From the NCBI GenBank assembly GCA_963710205.1, contig CAVPZG010000001.1, positions 1 to 64,000 of the forward strand: DNA of 64,000 bases. Direction: 5' to 3'. The translations under genes were made by a program, and so were the position numbers. The notes beneath the pieces are model-generated. The model searched no databases and had not been told where the DNA came from. It saw only the letters and a program-made list of their open reading frames with translations. The first letter of the stretch is position 1; each line of letters begins with the position of its first letter. This document shows positions 60,942 through 64,000 of this stretch, in pieces. Origin of the DNA: Pacificimonas sp963710205 (lineage in GTDB: Bacteria > Pseudomonadota > Alphaproteobacteria > Sphingomonadales > Sphingomonadaceae).

Positions 60942-62255
60942 TTATGGAGAGGATGCTGTCGCTGCGTGCCGCTGCTGGTCCGCCCTGTAGCGAAATTGCA
61001 GCCAGATCGCCGGTAGCAACAGGAGCGGTATGGATATCAGCCACATGAGTTCCAGCGCCTGAATCGCGCCCGCGTCCTTCGGGGCGTCCGGGGCAGGATC
61101 ATAGCCGAACAGGGAGAGTAGCGGGAAGAGAATCGCGACGGGAATGACATAGCCGAGTTTCTGCGCCGTGGTCAGAACGGCGTTCAGCAGCCCCGACCGG
61201 TCCACCCCGTCCGCCGCCGCCGCCACATCGACATGATCGGCCAGCATGGCACGCAGCAGAAACAGGGGAGCGGCGTAGGACATGCCCGTCATGATGATGG
61301 CGATCAGGCTGAGGACAGGCCGGTCCGCATCGAATATGAAAAACGCGATGATGTGCGTGATCCCGCCATATAAGGCGGCACAGGCACCCGTGCGCGCCTT
61401 TCCGAGGCGGCGCGCCAGCTTCATCCATAATGGCAGCATGACCAGCCCGGATATGAAATAGGCCAGCAGGCCAAGCGACGACATCACATCACCGAAGCCG
61501 CGCGCGCCCTCAATAAAGAAACGGAACAGCGTTCCCGTCGCGCCCGCCGCCAGATTGACACTGATGTCGGCGACCAGAAGCAGGCGCAGCGCCGGATCGC
61601 CGAAGATGCGCTTCACGTCCGGCCAGGTCAGGCGCGCCTCGGTCAGATTGGCGCGGCTGCGCGGGACGAGCAGGAGCGCGGCAATCACAGTGACCGGAAT
61701 CGCGGCCAGGATGAACATGCCCATGCCGGTTACCGCGCGCGGTGCGGTTTCGCCCATCAGTCCCGCCAGAAATGCCGGCAGCAGCAATACGCAGATCAGG
61801 CCGACCATGTGGCCTGCCTGCCAGAACCCGTAGATGCGGCTGCGCTCATCATAGTCGGGACTGAGCGTCGCGCCCCAGCCCAGATGCGGCACGTTCAGGA
61901 AAGACTGCCCCGCATACATGACGATCAATCCGCCCAGCAGCCAGCCGAGACCCGCGCCCTCCGGCGGAAAGAACAGCAGCGCCGTTGCAATGAAGGTGAG
62001 AAGCGCCCCAAGCGCAATCCAAGGTTTGAAGCGCCCGAAGCGGCTGCGCGTATTGTCGGCCCAGTAACCGACAAGCGGATCGAAGGCCGTGTCGATCGCC
62101 CGCACCGCCCCGAACATCAGACCGACAGCGGCCAGATCAAGGCCCATCTCGCCCGCATAGAAGGGCGGTAGAAACACGACGAGCGGCAGACCCGTTGCCG
62201 CCACGGGCACACCCGGGCCGGCATAGGCGATCAGTCGAGAGGTCGGGACGCGCAT
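60942..62255 (-). CDS. MFS transporter, GPH (glycoside-pentoside-hexuronide) symporter type
   Basis: The 437-residue protein has twelve helices and the GPH-family marks FDPLVGYWADNTRSRFGRFKPW and VPHLGWGATLSPDYDERSR. Such proteins carry sugars or glycosides with sodium or protons. ATG 62255 gives a normal N terminus (MRVPTSRLIAYAG); an ATG at 62291 is 12 codons upstream. Substrate unknown. Confidence 0.86.
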   Translation of the reverse strand: MRVPTSRLIAYAGPGVPVAATGLPLVVFLPPFYAGEMGLDLAAVGLMFGAVRAIDTAFDPLVGYWADNTRSRFGRFKPWIALGALLTFIATALLFFPPEGAGLGWLLGGLIVMYAGQSFLNVPHLGWGATLSPDYDERSRIYGFWQAGHMVGLICVLLLPAFLAGLMGETAPRAVTGMGMFILAAIPVTVIAALLLVPRSRANLTEARLTWPDVKRIFGDPALRLLLVADISVNLAAGATGTLFRFFIEGARGFGDVMSSLGLLAYFISGLVMLPLWMKLARRLGKARTGACAALYGGITHIIAFFIFDADRPVLSLIAIIMTGMSYAAPLFLLRAMLADHVDVAAAADGVDRSGLLNAVLTTAQKLGYVIPVAILFPLLSLFGYDPAPDAPKDAGAIQALELMWLISIPLLLLPAIWLQFRYRADQQRHAATASSP

Positions 62256-62305
62256 CGGGTTCGACCCTATGCGCGCATGTCGGGCTTGCAAGCCTGCCTT
62301 TGCCG

Positions 62306-63472
62306 CTAGCCCCGTTTGCGGCGGGCGATGCCAAGGCCGAGCGCCGCGAGCCCAAGCAGAAGCGCGGCCCCTGGAGCGGGAACCGGGGCGGCGGCATCGA
62401 ACGCCAGCGGCTCGGGCAGATGACCCGCATTCGGCGCGGGGAAATCGAGGATGGGCGGACTGCCGATGGGAAGGCGGCCATCGATGGGGACGATATCGTC
62501 GGCGTCGGTCGTCACCTGATATTCGCCCCGCGCCAGCTCCACCCGGCCATTGACGGCGGTAATCTCGTTATCGTGCAGCTCTGCAGGTTCGCCCGTGCGG
62601 TTCTCGAAAAAGACCACCGTACCGCTTTTATAATTGGTGAACTGGTTGTCCCCGACGAAGGTGAACCCGGGCGTGTTGACGAACGCGCCGCCCTTATTCT
62701 GTTCGAAGCCGAACGCGATGGCGACGGGATTGCCCGCATTCGCGCCCTTTATCATGGTGTTTCCCTCGACGACCAGCTGACCGCCCTCCGGCGCTTCGAT
62801 CAGATAGCTGGCGGAGCCGTCCCGGTCATCGAGCGTCGAACGGCGCACGATGGTCGAATTCGCGCGCGATTTCACGTGGTGGCCGGTCGCGACGCGCGTG
62901 AAGACCGTGTCCTCGACGACAAGGCCGTCGATGGTCTTGCCGACATAAATCGCGTGCGTCAGGACGCCGGGTCCGCCAGGGCTCCTGATCAGGTCGAAGC
63001 TCGAGCCGCGCACGGTGAGGACATTGCCATCATTCGTGCCGCTGGCGAGGATGCCGTTCTCGACATTGTAGAACTGGCTGTCGAGCACCGACAGGTTTCT
63101 GCCCTCACTGCGGATGCCCGCGCCGTTCCGGTCCGGCACGGAGGCGTTTTCGAAGCGAATGCCCTGCACGGTGATGTTGTCGCCCGCCGTCACGAACAGC
63201 GCCTTTCCAAGCACGGTCCCGCCGCGCACGATCACGCTGCCCGCCGCTGCGCCCGGCGCGGGGCGGATGGTAAGGTTGTTGTCGTAGAACGCGGCACCCG
63301 CGGTATAAACGCCCGCGTCTATCTCTATCACGTCGCCGTCATTGGCCATTCTGGAGGCGGCGTCGATGCTGGCATAGGGTTTACCCGCGCCGACCTGCAG
63401 AGTGGCGGCATGTGCCGCCGTGGAGGACAGGAGGATGAGGGCCAGGGCGCTGGCGCGAACGCTTGCAGACAT
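62306..63472 (-). CDS. Secreted right-handed beta-helix protein with PEP-CTERM-like anchor
   Basis: The 388-residue protein begins with a signal peptide (ASALALILLSSTAAHAA), followed by repeats of a parallel beta-helix (VQGIRFENASV, VRGSSFDLI, VEDTVFTRVA, VEGNTMIKGA). The end VPAPGAALLLGLAALGLGIARRKRG-like, that is a VPAPGA motif, a hydrophobic helix and a basic tail, resembles PEP-CTERM sorting signals processed by exosortase. ATG 63472 with GGAA upstream is favoured over 63496. No exosortase gene is in the window. It could bind or cut polysaccharide. Confidence 0.8.
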   Translation of the reverse strand: MSASVRASALALILLSSTAAHAATLQVGAGKPYASIDAASRMANDGDVIEIDAGVYTAGAAFYDNNLTIRPAPGAAAGSVIVRGGTVLGKALFVTAGDNITVQGIRFENASVPDRNGAGIRSEGRNLSVLDSQFYNVENGILASGTNDGNVLTVRGSSFDLIRSPGGPGVLTHAIYVGKTIDGLVVEDTVFTRVATGHHVKSRANSTIVRRSTLDDRDGSASYLIEAPEGGQLVVEGNTMIKGANAGNPVAIAFGFEQNKGGAFVNTPGFTFVGDNQFTNYKSGTVVFFENRTGEPAELHDNEITAVNGRVELARGEYQVTTDADDIVPIDGRLPIGSPPILDFPAPNAGHLPEPLAFDAAAPVPAPGAALLLGLAALGLGIARRKRG

Positions 63473-63651
63473 TGGAATTCCAAGGATGATGGTCATGAGG
63501 ATGGGGCGGTTGTCGCGGGAACGTGGTTAACAACTACTAAAGACCGGACGCCGTCGCGCCGTTCGTGCGGTGAACGGCATCAGCTACGGGACGTTACGCC
63601 TTCATCCGCCGCCTCTGGCGCGGAATGCAAAGCTGCGGCAGGATGCGGGGC

Positions 63652-64000
63652 ATGACCTATCGCATCCTAGACGATCGCGCCGCCGCAGCGCCGCAGATCA
63701 CCGCCGCCGATATCGAAAGCCTGAAAGCGGCAGGCTTTCGCAGCATCGTCAACAACCGCCCCGACCATGAAGACCCGGGGCAGCCGGCATCGGCGGAGAT
63801 CGAAGCCGCTGCGAGAGCGGCGGGCCTCAGCTATGCGCATGTGCCGATGGGCCGCGAGCCGCTGACCGCCGAACTGGTCGCCGGCATGCGTGCCGCCCTG
63901 GACGCCGCCCCTGCCCCGGCGCTGCTGTTCTGCCGGTCGGGCACACGCTCCACGACCCTGTGGGCGCTGGCGGAGGCGCGCGCGGGCCGCGATGCGGACG
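63652..64000 (+). CDS. TIGR01244 family sulfur transferase (DUF442), partial
   Basis: From ATG 63652 the frame reads MTYRILDDRAAAAPQITAAD, then SIVNNRPDHEDPGQP and FCRSGTRSTTLWALA before running off the window. The C-x-S-G-x-R active loop and the NNRPD segment are typical of the DUF442/TIGR01244 proteins related to protein phosphatases and Blh sulfur enzymes. GCGGGG precedes the ATG. The 179 bases between it and the beta-helix gene show no other gene. Confidence 0.85.
   Translation, partial: MTYRILDDRAAAAPQITAADIESLKAAGFRSIVNNRPDHEDPGQPASAEIEAAARAAGLSYAHVPMGREPLTAELVAGMRAALDAAPAPALLFCRSGTRSTTLWALAEARAGRDAD

Noticed and set aside
62195..63655. Plus-strand open frame of 486 residues opposite the beta-helix gene
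   Set aside because: Antisense shadow; the opposite frame has a signal peptide, helix repeats and a C-terminal anchor.

Overview
The window looks like chromosome of a free-living alphaproteobacterium, most likely a member of the Sphingomonadales. The evidence is high GC with strong codon bias, a TIGR02300 (FYDLN-acid) protein, a ChpT-type histidine phosphotransferase, an RpoH sigma factor, a two-domain cold-shock protein, an EcfG-like stress promoter in front of a hemerythrin gene, CtrA-like boxes in front of chemotaxis genes, and the gene orders rplU-rpmA...obgE-proB-proA, cmk-rpsA-ihfB and rpmF-plsX-fabH-ihfA-merR. The genus is inference. No gene-free stretch exceeds about 230 bases; no insertion sequence, prophage or CRISPR array was seen.

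Region 1 (1-6.2 kb) is core: a partial tRNA-Ser, hspQ, ribosomal proteins L21 (with a long Lys/Ala tail) and L27, an acetyltransferase, an ASCH protein, obgE and proline biosynthesis (proB-proA). Region 2 (6.3-19.7 kb) is a surface-polysaccharide locus: a Wzi-like outer-membrane protein, a Wzz chain-length regulator, the complete CMP-pseudaminic acid pathway (pseB, C, F, G, H, I), then an AT-rich block with a flippase, a glycosyltransferase carrying sialyltransferase-like HP and SS motifs, and a Wzy-like polymerase. A methyltransferase and a WecG/TagA glycosyltransferase face the other way. Together they would build, flip, polymerise and length-control a pseudaminic-acid-containing glycan.

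Region 3 (19.8-33.1 kb) has tRNA-Ala, a TIGR02300 protein, aroA, a UDP-GlcNAc 2-epimerase broken by a frameshift, cmk, rpsA, ihfB, two transporters, a hemerythrin protein, RNase P RNA, a muramoyl amidase, an EamA transporter and a short-chain dehydrogenase. Region 4 (33.0-39.2 kb) is a chemotaxis operon read leftward (cheA hybrid, cheW, cheY, cheB, cheR) with chpT upstream of it.

Region 5 (39.2-57.4 kb) is mixed housekeeping: a cold-shock gene, a JAMM protease, rluD, rpoH, mtgA, dnaX-ybaB, SRP RNA, nudC, trhO, the ihfA-fabH-plsX-rpmF lipid/ribosome cluster, a pabBC fusion and an aspartate aminotransferase. Region 6 (57.4-64 kb) holds a membrane-embedded chemoreceptor with a coupled small protein, an RNase D-like exonuclease, a Gly-rich double cold-shock protein, a sugar symporter-like protein, a PEP-CTERM-like beta-helix protein and the start of a TIGR01244 protein. 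Several genes here seem to lack ATG/GTG/TTG starts. The most interesting parts are the pseudaminic acid locus with its unassigned transferase, the 2-epimerase frameshift, the non-canonical starts, and the CtrA/EcfG-like control sites.
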